Assembly: GCF_012935325.2 (NCBI RefSeq)
Contig: NZ_JABBYG020000006.1
Coordinates: 124,001-188,000, forward strand
DNA from: Paenibacillus sp. PL91
GTDB taxonomy: Bacteria > Bacillota > Bacilli > Paenibacillales > Paenibacillaceae
Direction: 5' to 3'
DNA: 64,000 bases
Notes under the pieces: model-generated
Databases searched by the model: none
Seen by the model: only the letters and a program-made list of their open reading frames with translations
Told to the model about the DNA's origin: nothing
Shown here: positions 17,906-26,408 of the stretch, piece by piece
How the letters are laid out: each line of letters opens with the position of its first letter
Position numbering within the stretch: position 1 is the stretch's first letter
Made by a program: the position numbers and the translations under genes

Positions 17906-18358
17906 ATGCAAATAGACGGGGCTTCGGGCAACCCCGGCGTATTGGATGACTGAGCAGACTGAGATGCTGGGCGTCAGAATGGGCGTCAAAAAAACGGCCC
18001 CGGCATGGCACACCCAGGCGATAGCGCTCAGATTAGGAACATTTACCTATCATTCATTAGATATGGGAATGAAGGATTAGCATGTGATATAGCCTGATGT
18101 AACCTTCGTGTAATATCGACGTGCGATTAAGCTGCCGCGAATTACTAGGCGCCCTCAATAAGAGAAATCATGTATATAAATATTAAAAATGAATAAAACG
18201 CGAAACGTGATTATTTTTTTAATGATCATCGAAATATCAATAAATAGATTGCAAAATCAACAAAATTAAAGCATTAATTTTTGTATATTCTTGAATTAAA
18301 TAAAATATTATTATTGAAAATAATAATTAAATAAACATGTATTTTTCCACATTAATAC
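17906..18358. other. Non-coding region becoming strongly AT-rich
   Basis: No convincing gene is seen. An open frame of 44 codons (17946-18080, starting MTEQTEMLGVRMGVKK) has no ribosome site and no recognised relatives, so it may be a relic. From about 18150 onward the base composition turns strongly AT-rich with many A/T runs, unlike the rest of the window. Confidence 0.5.
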
Positions 18359-18387
18359 TTGACATAATGTAAATTTAACATTAATAT
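18359..18387 (+). promoter_or_regulatory. Sigma-A-type promoter of the peptide importer operon
   Basis: TTGACA (18359-18364), a 17-bp spacer and TAATAT (18382-18387): a full -35 and a near-consensus -10, within AT-rich sequence that could act as an UP element. It leaves an untranslated leader of roughly 170 bases before TTG 18564. Confidence 0.75.
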
Positions 18388-18563
18388 ATGTAGAAAATAA
18401 GGATTCATAACCATAATTAAGTAAAATAAAATGAAAAGAAATAATACTTTAGTCTTACTAAGCAAAGCAGTTCGATCAAAAGTATTAGTATATCTTTGTC
18501 TTAAATTGTCTGAATATTATGATAATTAATGCTTTAGAACTAGTTGATGTTAGGGGGATTCCA

Positions 18564-19580
18564 TTGAATGAAAGGCTGCTGAAAATCGAGCATTTAACGA
18601 CCTCTTTTCGAATCGCGGATCATTATTATGCAGCAGTGGATGATGTGACACTAACGGTGAGGGAAAATGAGGTTTTAGCCATTGTCGGGGAATCCGGCTC
18701 CGGCAAGAGTGCGCTAGCCTACTCGATTATGGGGCTGCATACGAGAGCTAGAATAGAAGGAAACATTTATTACAATGGCCAAGACATTGCCCATATGTCG
18801 CCCTCGATGCTGAACAGGTTAAGGGGCAACGAGCTCGGAATGATCTTTCAAGATCCTCTGTCAGCTTTAAATCCGCTTATGATTATTGGCGCACAGATTG
18901 AAGAGGCCATTCTCCTCCATAAGCCGAAGCTTTCGAAGAAGGAGCGGACGAGTAAGGCAATCGAGCTGCTCGCCAAGGTAGGGATTCCGCGCCCAGAGCA
19001 TACCTACGGGCGTTACCCCCATGAATTGTCCGGCGGAATGAGGCAGCGGGTTGTCATTTCGATTGCGATCGCTAATGAACCCAAGCTATTGATAGCCGAT
19101 GAACCGACAACCGCGCTCGACGTAACGATTCAGCTGCAAATTCTCGAGCTGCTCAGGAAGCTAAAGGAGGATAGCAAGGCTGGAATCGTCTTGATTACGC
19201 ATGATCTCGGTGTCGTTGCCGAAATGGCTGATCGCGTCGCTGTTATGTATGCCGGCCAAATTGTCGAGATTGCCGATATTTATACGCTTATCTCGAATGC
19301 CCAGCACCCCTACACAAGATCGCTGCTGCAATCCATTCCGACTGCCAATGAGGCGAAATCCAAGCTCCATGTGATTCAAGGAATCGTTCCGTCTCTGCAA
19401 AATCTTCCTCGCCAGGGCTGCCGCTTTCGTTCGCGGATTCCTTGGATTGATGAATCCGCGCATGAAGAAGAGCCCATCATGCATGAAATTTCACCGGGGC
19501 ATTTGGTCAGGTGCAGCTGCTATAGGCACTTTCACTTCCCTGATCCAAAGGAGGAGGATCGTCAGCATGTCATTTCTTAA
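18564..19580 (+). CDS. Oligopeptide/dipeptide ABC transporter ATP-binding protein, OppD/DppD type
   Basis: A cytoplasmic ATPase of 338 residues. Walker A is GESGSGKSA, the Q-loop FQDPLSALNPL, the signature LSGGMRQRV, Walker B LLIADEPTTALD and the H-loop ITHDLG; the C-terminal oligo_HPY region follows. The start is TTG at 18564 with GGGGG at 18553-18557; an upstream in-frame ATG at 18519 has no ribosome site, and MNERLLKIEHL is the usual family start. The C-terminal GCRF...RCSC segment keeps two of the common cysteines but reads RSRIPW where a Cys is usual. It overlaps the OppF-type gene by 14 bases and is first in a five-gene operon. Confidence 0.9.
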   Translation: MNERLLKIEHLTTSFRIADHYYAAVDDVTLTVRENEVLAIVGESGSGKSALAYSIMGLHTRARIEGNIYYNGQDIAHMSPSMLNRLRGNELGMIFQDPLSALNPLMIIGAQIEEAILLHKPKLSKKERTSKAIELLAKVGIPRPEHTYGRYPHELSGGMRQRVVISIAIANEPKLLIADEPTTALDVTIQLQILELLRKLKEDSKAGIVLITHDLGVVAEMADRVAVMYAGQIVEIADIYTLISNAQHPYTRSLLQSIPTANEAKSKLHVIQGIVPSLQNLPRQGCRFRSRIPWIDESAHEEEPIMHEISPGHLVRCSCYRHFHFPDPKEEDRQHVIS

Positions 19581-20502
19581 GGTTAGTGATCTGAAGGTGC
19601 ATTTTCCAAACCGCGGCGGCCTTTTCAGCAGAAAGGGCCAACCGGTCAAAGCGGTAGACGGTATTCACTTCTCCATGGAGCAGGGCCAGACTTATGGTCT
19701 TGTTGGAGAATCGGGCTCCGGCAAAACCACGACAGGCCGAGCGATTATAGGCTTAAATACGATCACATCGGGCAGCATTCTTTTTGAAGGACGACAGCTT
19801 GCTGCAGATGGCGTGCAGAGACATTCCGCATTCCGCAGAGATATTCAAATGATCTTCCAAGACCCTTATTCCTCTTTAAATCCGAAGAAGCGAGTACTGG
19901 ACATTATTTCCGAGCCATTGCGAAACTTCGAGAAGCTGTCGGCAAGCGAGGAGAAGCGCCGCGTCCAGCAGCTATTGGAGCAGGTAGGCTTAAGCCCGGA
20001 ATCGATTTATAAATATCCGCATGAATTTTCGGGAGGCCAGCGGCAGCGGATCGGCATTGCGAGAGCGATTGCGCTAAAACCTAAGCTGATTATCGCTGAT
20101 GAGCCGGTGTCGGCACTTGATGTGTCGGTACAAGCGCAGGTGCTGAATTTTATGCAGGATATCCAGAAGGAACTGAATCTTACCTATTTATTGATCAGTC
20201 ATGATCTCGGCATTATTCGGCATATGTGTGATCAGATTGGCATTATGTATAAGGGCCGTTATGTTGAGCAAGGTACGACAGCGGATATTTTCGATGACCC
20301 GCATCATATTTATACGAAACGTCTTATCTCTGCCATTCCTGATATTGATCCGAACAAACGTGAGGAAAAGTATAGGTTCCGAGAAGCGGTAAAGGCGGAA
20401 TATGAACAAGCCTATGGGAACTATTTTGACGAGGATGGCATGGCTTATCCATTGAAACCAATATCAGAGACACATTTCGTGGCTTTGCCTGAGAGAGGTT
20501 GA
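19567..20502 (+). CDS. Oligopeptide/dipeptide ABC transporter ATP-binding protein, OppF/DppF type
   Basis: The second ATPase, 311 residues. Walker A is GESGSGKTTTGRA, the Q-loop FQDPYSSLNPKKR, the signature FSGGQRQRIG, Walker B LIIADEPVSALD and the H-loop SHDLGI, ending with the oligo_HPY region. ATG 19567 is preceded by GGAGGAGGAT and lies inside the end of the OppD-type gene. The longer open frame back to 19447 is only an extension through that gene. The two ATPases form the heterodimeric motor of the importer. Confidence 0.9.
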   Translation: MSFLKVSDLKVHFPNRGGLFSRKGQPVKAVDGIHFSMEQGQTYGLVGESGSGKTTTGRAIIGLNTITSGSILFEGRQLAADGVQRHSAFRRDIQMIFQDPYSSLNPKKRVLDIISEPLRNFEKLSASEEKRRVQQLLEQVGLSPESIYKYPHEFSGGQRQRIGIARAIALKPKLIIADEPVSALDVSVQAQVLNFMQDIQKELNLTYLLISHDLGIIRHMCDQIGIMYKGRYVEQGTTADIFDDPHHIYTKRLISAIPDIDPNKREEKYRFREAVKAEYEQAYGNYFDEDGMAYPLKPISETHFVALPERG

Positions 20503-20507
20503 GGACG

Positions 20508-21470
20508 ATGTGGAGGACAATTGCGCGAAGATTGGTCATTATGGTTCCTCAAATTATATTACTGAGCATTCTTGTATTTTTAATGGCCAAGGCGATGCCG
20601 GGAGACGCGCTGACAGGCCTGCTCGACCCAAGCATCGATCCGGCGGCGCTGGATGCGCAGCGTGAGAGGCTAGGCCTCAATAATCCATGGCATGTGCAAT
20701 ATTGGGACTGGATTACGAAGGCTGTTCAAGGCGATTTCGGGCAATCGTTTCGCTTTAAAATGCCGGTTTCCGACCTGATCGGACAGCGGATGATGAATAC
20801 GGTATGGCTGTCTTTAGCGACATTAATCCTTACCTATTTAATAGCGATTCCACTAGGCATTACGAGCGGCCGCTACCATGACACTTGGGCGGACCGATTG
20901 ATAACCGGCTATACGTACATAGGCTTTGCGGCGCCGTTGTTTATTTTTGCCCTAGTGATGTTATGGGTGTTCGGCTTTCATTTTGGCTGGTTTCCGACCG
21001 GCGGAAGCATCGAACCTGGATTAGAGCCCGGAACCCTTCAGTACGCAGTAAGCAAATTCTATCATTTGCTTCTGCCCGCCTTGTCTATCGCCTTAATTAC
21101 AACGGTAACGACCGTTCAACTGCTCAGAAGCGAGATTATCGACACGAAGCAGAAGGATTTTATCATAACGGCAAGAGCGAAGGGCGCTTCAGAATCCCGC
21201 GTGTATAATCGGCATATTTTACGAAACTCGTTATTGCCGATCGCAGCATTCTTTGGCTATGAAATTACGGGGCTTATCGGAGGTACGGTATTCATTGAAA
21301 GCATCTTCAGTTACCCGGGAATGGGCGAGCTATTTTTGAGCTCGATTTCGCTGCGTGATTTCAGCGTCGTCACGGCGTTGGTTCTCTTGTACGGAGTGGC
21401 ATCCATTTTAGGCGCACTAATTTCTGACATGATATTAAGTATCGTTGATCCTCGTATTCGAATTAAATAA
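20508..21470 (+). CDS. Oligopeptide/dipeptide ABC transporter permease, OppB/DppB type
   Basis: A 320-residue inner-membrane protein with six hydrophobic segments. The N-terminus IARRLVIMVPQIILLSILVFLMAKAMPGD, the motif FRFKMPVSDLI, and the EAA loop ITARAKGASESRVYNRHILRN are characteristic of OppB/DppB. ATG 20508 is chosen because AGAGAGG lies about 9 bases upstream. An in-frame TTG at 20499 would place the ribosome site too close. It starts 5 bases after the upstream stop. Confidence 0.88.
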   Translation: MWRTIARRLVIMVPQIILLSILVFLMAKAMPGDALTGLLDPSIDPAALDAQRERLGLNNPWHVQYWDWITKAVQGDFGQSFRFKMPVSDLIGQRMMNTVWLSLATLILTYLIAIPLGITSGRYHDTWADRLITGYTYIGFAAPLFIFALVMLWVFGFHFGWFPTGGSIEPGLEPGTLQYAVSKFYHLLLPALSIALITTVTTVQLLRSEIIDTKQKDFIITARAKGASESRVYNRHILRNSLLPIAAFFGYEITGLIGGTVFIESIFSYPGMGELFLSSISLRDFSVVTALVLLYGVASILGALISDMILSIVDPRIRIK

Positions 21471-21496
21471 GAACCCGAGACCTTGAGGTGAATGAA

Positions 21497-22402
21497 ATGA
21501 GGAAGGAAACCGCCCCAATAAGCGCGCAGCAGCAGCTGGACAAAAGCCCTTCAGGCTGGAGCATCATCTGGCGGGAAATCGTCCGAGACAAGCTGGCTTT
21601 CGTGTCATTGATTTTCCTGAGCCTAGTTATCTTGTCCGTCTACGGAATATCGCTTGTTCTGGATCAGGCGCAAATCGTAACGATCGATTTATTCGAGCTG
21701 AAGCAGCCGCCATCGGCAAAATACTGGCTCGGCACCGACTATGGCGGACGCGATGTATTTGGTCAATTGATTATCGGAACCCGGAACTCTTTATCCATTG
21801 GCATTATTGTTACTTTGCTTACTGGAATAATTGGCGTTTTAGTAGGACTCATCTCCGGTTATTTCGGGGGGGCGGTAGACAATGTTTTTATGCGATTTGT
21901 CGATTTCTTTATGATTTTGCCGACTCTAATGATCGTAATTGCATTTGTCACAGCCGTGCCTAAATATAGCATCGTTTCTTTTTCACTCATTATGACCGCT
22001 TTTCTATGGATGGGGATTGCAAGGCTGATTCGCTCCAAAGCGCTGCAGGAGAAGGAGCTGGATTATGTGCAGGCATCAAAGACGCTTGGCTCTTCTAATC
22101 TGAAAATAATGCTGTCGCAAGTACTGCCAAATCTTAGCTCCATTATTATCGTTACGATGACTTTGAATTTGGCGGCAAATATCGGCTTGGAATCCGGCCT
22201 TTCCTTCCTGGGGTTCGGTTTTCCAGAGAGCACGCCTAGTCTTGGTACATTAGTCAGCTATGCAAGGGACCCGCAAACGCTAGAATCGAGATGGTGGATC
22301 TGGTTACCTGCGTCATTACTGATCCTGGTATTGATGTTGAGTATAAATAATGTCGGTCAAGCGTTAAAGCGTGCGACGGATGCAAGGCAAAGAAAAGGAT
22401 AA
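21497..22402 (+). CDS. Oligopeptide/dipeptide ABC transporter permease, OppC/DppC type
   Basis: A 301-residue permease with the OppC_N segment (WREIVRDKLAFVSLIFLSLVIL), the extracytoplasmic YWLGTDYGGRDVFGQLI motif that is diagnostic of OppC/DppC, and the cytoplasmic loop QASKTLGSSNLKIMLSQVLPN. GAGGTG at 21485-21490 supports ATG 21497 over the in-frame GTG at 21488. It pairs with the OppB-type subunit. Confidence 0.88.
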   Translation: MRKETAPISAQQQLDKSPSGWSIIWREIVRDKLAFVSLIFLSLVILSVYGISLVLDQAQIVTIDLFELKQPPSAKYWLGTDYGGRDVFGQLIIGTRNSLSIGIIVTLLTGIIGVLVGLISGYFGGAVDNVFMRFVDFFMILPTLMIVIAFVTAVPKYSIVSFSLIMTAFLWMGIARLIRSKALQEKELDYVQASKTLGSSNLKIMLSQVLPNLSSIIIVTMTLNLAANIGLESGLSFLGFGFPESTPSLGTLVSYARDPQTLESRWWIWLPASLLILVLMLSINNVGQALKRATDARQRKG

Positions 22403-22417
22403 TAAAGGAGGAAATTT

Positions 22418-24265
22418 ATGGTTAAGAGGAAGTCTGTATTTGCAAGGTCTCTCATCCTTCCGCTCATGCTGGCGCTGCTCGTCTTTCTTGCAGCTTGTAC
22501 TTCCGGCAATGGGAACAATGCGGGGAATCCGTCTCCGACGGACGGAGGGGATAAACCAACGCCGACCGAGAGCGAGAAGCCTGCCGTAGAAGATGGCCTT
22601 TATTCGATTGATGATTTCAGCAATGTGAAGAAAAATGAAGGCGAAGCGATTAAAGGCGGCTCCATCACCTTCGGCTTGGTATCCGATACGCCTTTCGAAG
22701 GGACGCTGAATTTCAACTTTTATTCCGGCGATCCGGATTCTCAGGTGTTGGGCTGGTTTGATGAAGCACTGCTGACCTGGGATAAAAACTATGTATACAC
22801 GAATGACGGAGCTGCAACGTATGAAGTGTCGGAAGACGGCAAAACGTTTACGTTTACGATCCGTGATAATGTCAACTGGCAGGATGGCAAGCCGGTAACC
22901 GCAGAAGATTGGCTGTTTGCCCATGAAGTCATTGGAAATCCGAAATATGACGGCCCGCGGTATGACTCTAATTTCACCAATATCGTAGGGATGAATGAAT
23001 TCCATGAAGGAAAAGCGAAAACCATCTCCGGCATAGAGGTGCTTTCTGATAAAAAGCTTAAAATTACGTACGTGGAATCAACGCCATCCTTATTGACCGG
23101 CGGCGTGTGGTCTTATCCGCTTGCCAAGCATATTTTCGGCAATATGGATGTAGCTAAAATTTCTTCTTCGCCAGAGGTTCGCGAGAAGCCGATCGGCTTC
23201 GGGCCTTTTAAAGTGAAAAGCATCGTTCCTGGCGAATCGGTTGTCTTTGAGAAAAACCCGGATTATTGGCGGGGAGTGCCTGCTTTGGATGAAGTTGTTC
23301 TAAAAGTTATTAACCCAACGACCATCGTTCAGCAGCTCGAAAGCGGCGGGGTCGATCTCGTCAATTCATTCCCGGTAGATCAATACCCGGATAATGCGAA
23401 GATGGCTAACGTTGAATTCCTTGGCGCGATTGACCGTGCGTATACTTACATTGGATTTAAGCTTGGAAAATGGGATGCAAAGGCTGGCAAGGTTGTTCCT
23501 GATGCGAAAGCTAAAATGGGCGACGTTAATTTGAGGAAAGCGATGGCGCATGCCGTCGATAATGACCAGGTCGGCAAAAAATTCTATCACGGCTTGCGCT
23601 GGAATGCAACGACGCTGATTCCGCCGTCCCATCCCGAATACCATGATGCTACGAATAAAGGTCTAGCTTTTGATCCGGAATTGGCTAAAAAGATTTTGGA
23701 TGATGCGGGCTATAAGTTAGATGGGAAATTTCGGACCAACCCGGATGGCAGCGAGCTAGTCATTAACTTTATCTCGATGACCGGCGGGGATATTGCTCAG
23801 CCGCTTGCCCAGTATTATGTACAGTCCTGGCAAGCAATCGGATTGAACGTTCAGCTGGAAATGCTGGAGTTCAATACCTTCTATGACCGTGTTGGCTCCA
23901 GTGGCGAGGATGACCCTAAGGTTGATGTTTATCAAGGGGCATGGGGCGTAGGCATTGACGTTGACCCAGCAGGCTTGTATGGACGCGATGCCATCTACAA
24001 CTTCTCGCGTTATGCAAGCGATGAGCAGGATCGTCTGCTTAAAGCAGGCGTGTCGGCGGAAGCCTTTGATGTGAAGGTTCGCCAAGGCATTTATAAGGAA
24101 TGGCAGCAGCTAATGGTCGATGAGGTGCCTGTTTTCCCAACCTTGTACCGTGCTGTGATCGTTCCGGTCAACAAGCGGATACTCAACTATGCGATAGGCG
24201 ATGGAACAAATCTATATCCGCATCAGATTGCCATAACGCAGGATAAACCGTTTGTAGCGAAATAA
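22418..24265 (+). CDS. Oligopeptide/dipeptide-binding lipoprotein, family 5
   Basis: A 615-residue solute-binding protein. The lipoprotein signal ends in lipobox LAAC (residues about 24-27) and is followed by a Gly/Asn/Pro spacer. The family-5 fold includes YEVSEDGKTFTFTIRDNVNWQDGKPVTAEDW, GFGPFKVKS and NPDYWRGVPALDEV. An AAAGGAGG ribosome site precedes ATG 22418. Family-5 proteins carry oligopeptides, dipeptides, nickel or, in some plant-polymer degraders, oligosaccharides; the ligand is not determined here. It is last in the operon, where these systems often place their most expressed component. Confidence 0.9.
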   Translation: MVKRKSVFARSLILPLMLALLVFLAACTSGNGNNAGNPSPTDGGDKPTPTESEKPAVEDGLYSIDDFSNVKKNEGEAIKGGSITFGLVSDTPFEGTLNFNFYSGDPDSQVLGWFDEALLTWDKNYVYTNDGAATYEVSEDGKTFTFTIRDNVNWQDGKPVTAEDWLFAHEVIGNPKYDGPRYDSNFTNIVGMNEFHEGKAKTISGIEVLSDKKLKITYVESTPSLLTGGVWSYPLAKHIFGNMDVAKISSSPEVREKPIGFGPFKVKSIVPGESVVFEKNPDYWRGVPALDEVVLKVINPTTIVQQLESGGVDLVNSFPVDQYPDNAKMANVEFLGAIDRAYTYIGFKLGKWDAKAGKVVPDAKAKMGDVNLRKAMAHAVDNDQVGKKFYHGLRWNATTLIPPSHPEYHDATNKGLAFDPELAKKILDDAGYKLDGKFRTNPDGSELVINFISMTGGDIAQPLAQYYVQSWQAIGLNVQLEMLEFNTFYDRVGSSGEDDPKVDVYQGAWGVGIDVDPAGLYGRDAIYNFSRYASDEQDRLLKAGVSAEAFDVKVRQGIYKEWQQLMVDEVPVFPTLYRAVIVPVNKRILNYAIGDGTNLYPHQIAITQDKPFVAK

Positions 24266-24271
24266 GAAGCA

Positions 24272-24303
24272 GAAGGGCCCGGCCGTTAATGGTCGGGCTC
24301 TTC
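24272..24303 (+). terminator. Hairpin ending the peptide importer operon
   Basis: A 13-bp stem with wobbles (24272-24284 with 24291-24303) has a 6-base loop. The following tail (TATTGC) is only weakly T-rich. Confidence 0.65.
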
Positions 24304-24471
24304 CCTATTGCAGAGCAGAACGATTAATACTTGCCGTGACCAAGCAAGTGAGACAGACATTATTAATGTTTATTAATAGTCCTTGTTCTCGTGCAACCAA
24401 TGAATGGCAATAAGCGTCTAACTTTTTGGAATGCTTTATTACATTGTTTGGAGACAGGGGAATTGGAACGC

Positions 24472-26112
24472 ATGAAATTAGGAAAATGGACCATCTGGCT
24501 GCTGTTTGCAGCTATTTGCATGACTGCAATTGCACCGATCAGCCAAGCAGCACCAAAGGCAGGCATTCATATTATTTTGAACGGAAAAACGGTTGAGAGC
24601 GATGTATCGCCTTATATCCTTCCGAAGGTTAACGTCACGATGGTACCGCTTCGTATCATTAGTGAAGAACTGGGGGCGAGTGTGAATTGGAACGCTAAGG
24701 AGCGGTCGGTAACGATTCAAGGCAGCGGAAATAAACAGATTTTGATGACCAGCGGCAGCACAATTGCAGACGTTAATGGGGAAAGTGTCAAGCTGGACGC
24801 TTCCGTTCAGGTTAAAGCCGGTAGGGCGATGGTACCGCTTCGGTTCGTCAGCGAGCAGCTCGGCTTAACGGTTAATTGGAACCAGGCGAAGCAGACGATT
24901 ACGCTGACAGCTGCAATCGAAGATCCATCAGAGGACATTCCCCTGCCAGATCCAGTACCCAATCCCATTCCAGATCCAATCCCCGTTCCGGAACCAAGTC
25001 CAGGACCAGTCACAAAGACGGAGCTGCGCGGAGCATGGGTTTCTACCGTGTACAATTTGGACTGGCCCTCTAAGTCCTCCTATCAGAATGCGGTGAAGCA
25101 GATGGGTGAATTCATCAGCCTGCTGGATGAGCTGCAAGGAATGGGAATGAACGCAGTATTTGTTCAGGTACGTCCTACGGGCGATGCTTTGTATCCTTCA
25201 AAGCTGGTGCCATGGTCAAAATATTTGTCGGGCGTACAAGGCCTGGCCCCGACGTATGACCCGCTTGCTTTCATGATCGAGGAGACGCATAAGCGGAATA
25301 TGGAGTTCCATGCCTGGTTCAATCCGTTTCGGGCAAATGTGGATACAAAAATCGATCAGCTGGCTGATATCCATGTGACGAAGCAGCATCCAGACTGGAT
25401 CGTGAATGCAGGAGGCAAGCTGTACATTAATCCCGGCATTCCAGCGGCACGCCAGCATATTATCGATACAATCATGGAGGTCGTGAACGGCTATGCGATT
25501 GACGGCGTACATTTGGACGATTATTTCTATCCGTCGAATGTGGCCTTTGCCGACGATGCAGCGTTCAAGATTAACAACGCCGGTAAAATAACATCAAAAG
25601 CGGACTGGCGCCGGAACAATATTAACGAATTTGTGCGTCAGCTCGGAGAGTCGATTCATACGGTGAAGCCGCAGGTGAAATACGGAATCAGCCCATTTGG
25701 GGTGTGGCGGAATAAGTCGGTGGACAAAACGGGCTCAGACACAAGCGCAGGCGTAACGGCGTACGACAATATGTATGCGGATGCTAGGACGTGGATTCAA
25801 AAGGGGTGGATTGATTATATCAATCCGCAAATTTATTGGAGCCTCTCCTTTAATGCTGCACGCTATGACAAGCTTGTAGACTGGTGGGTACAAGAAGTAA
25901 AGGGAACGGGAGTTGACCTGTATATCGGGCACTCGCCCTATAAGCTCGGGACGAAGGAAGCGGGCTGGCAAAGCGCTCAGGAAATGATTGATCAGCTGGA
26001 ATACAACAAGAAATATCCAGAGGTGAAGGGCGATGTGTTCTTCAGCGCTAAGGATCTACGGAAAAATCAGCTCGGCATTATAGATGCGCTGCGCACTTAT
26101 TATTTCAAATAA
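24472..26112 (+). CDS. Secreted GHL10 (YngK-like) protein with copper-amine-oxidase-N stalk domains
   Basis: A protein of about 546 residues. A signal peptide (MKLGKWTIWLLFAAICMTAIAPISQA) precedes a copper-amine-oxidase-N-like domain (about 30-145), visible as two related repeats, each with VTMVPLRIISEELGASVNW or AMVPLRFVSEQLGLTVNW. A proline linker follows (about 150-180, repeats of PxPDP). The C-terminal glycosidase-like GHL10 barrel covers about 185-546 (ELRGAWVSTVYNLDWPS, FVQVRPTGDALYPS, WFNPFRAN, DGVHLDDYFYP, YGISPFGVWRN). ATG 24472 begins the signal peptide and has AGGGG 11 bases upstream; the frame is open further back. The natural substrate of GHL10 is not settled; action on cell-wall or plant glycans is inferred. 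Confidence 0.85.
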   Translation: MKLGKWTIWLLFAAICMTAIAPISQAAPKAGIHIILNGKTVESDVSPYILPKVNVTMVPLRIISEELGASVNWNAKERSVTIQGSGNKQILMTSGSTIADVNGESVKLDASVQVKAGRAMVPLRFVSEQLGLTVNWNQAKQTITLTAAIEDPSEDIPLPDPVPNPIPDPIPVPEPSPGPVTKTELRGAWVSTVYNLDWPSKSSYQNAVKQMGEFISLLDELQGMGMNAVFVQVRPTGDALYPSKLVPWSKYLSGVQGLAPTYDPLAFMIEETHKRNMEFHAWFNPFRANVDTKIDQLADIHVTKQHPDWIVNAGGKLYINPGIPAARQHIIDTIMEVVNGYAIDGVHLDDYFYPSNVAFADDAAFKINNAGKITSKADWRRNNINEFVRQLGESIHTVKPQVKYGISPFGVWRNKSVDKTGSDTSAGVTAYDNMYADARTWIQKGWIDYINPQIYWSLSFNAARYDKLVDWWVQEVKGTGVDLYIGHSPYKLGTKEAGWQSAQEMIDQLEYNKKYPEVKGDVFFSAKDLRKNQLGIIDALRTYYFK

Positions 26113-26127
26113 GCTTATTATAAATAT

Positions 26128-26171
26128 GTACAATGCTTTGCCGATGCGGTAAAGCATTGTACGTTTTTTTT
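26128..26171 (+). terminator. Terminator after the GHL10 gene
   Basis: GTACAATGCTTT (26128-26139) pairs perfectly with AAAGCATTGTAC (26151-26162); T8 follows. Confidence 0.95.
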
Positions 26172-26275
26172 GTATGATTCTTGACGGCTTGGCTATTGTA
26201 AAACTCAGAAATATTTTAAACGGTGCGAAAAAATGGTTGCAAGACAGGCATCTTTCACACTCACTCGCGAACGGA

Positions 26276-26297
26276 TGACATAATAACATTATTGTCA
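26276..26297. promoter_or_regulatory. TGACA-N12-TGTCA element overlapping the tetR promoter
   Basis: TGACA (26276-26280) and TGTCA (26293-26297) frame a 22-bp site with an AT-rich centre. The right arm lies inside the -35. The same 22-bp spacing with the same arms occurs at 27088-27109 before the SDR gene. Confidence 0.55.
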
Positions 26298-26320
26298 TTG
26301 CTATAACGGTATGATACGAT
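26292..26320 (+). promoter_or_regulatory. Promoter of the TetR family gene
   Basis: TTGTCA (26292-26297), 17-bp spacer, TACGAT (26315-26320). The operator-like element overlaps the -35, which fits autorepression. Confidence 0.6.
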
Positions 26321-26348
26321 AGGACGAAAGTGCTGAGAGGGGGGAGTA

Positions 26349-26381
26349 ATGAGCATGCCCAATCATCTTGCAAAAATGTGA
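26349..26381 (+). CDS. Ten-codon leader frame upstream of and in frame with tetR
   Basis: ATG 26349 follows the strongest ribosome site of this transcript (GGGGGGAG) and runs MSMPNHLAKM to a TGA at 26379-26381. The same frame then continues without a stop into the TetR gene, whose ATG (26409) has no visible ribosome site. It may be a translated leader with re-initiation, or a former N-terminus cut off by a nonsense mutation. Confidence 0.35.
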   Translation: MSMPNHLAKM

Positions 26382-26408
26382 TTCAAGGCGAATGCTCTGC
26401 TACCCATT

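Noticed and set aside
17946..18080. 44-codon open frame in the AT-rich gap
   Set aside because: No ribosome site, no terminator and no recognised relatives; noted only within the intergenic entry.
20499..20507. TTG 20499 as start of the OppB-type permease
   Set aside because: The ribosome site AGAGAGG would lie almost directly on the start codon; ATG 20508 has proper spacing.
26379..26381. In-frame TGA before tetR as a selenocysteine or recoding site
   Set aside because: No SECIS-like hairpin directly follows and nothing in the TetR family calls for a residue there; a leader frame or nonsense mutation is simpler.
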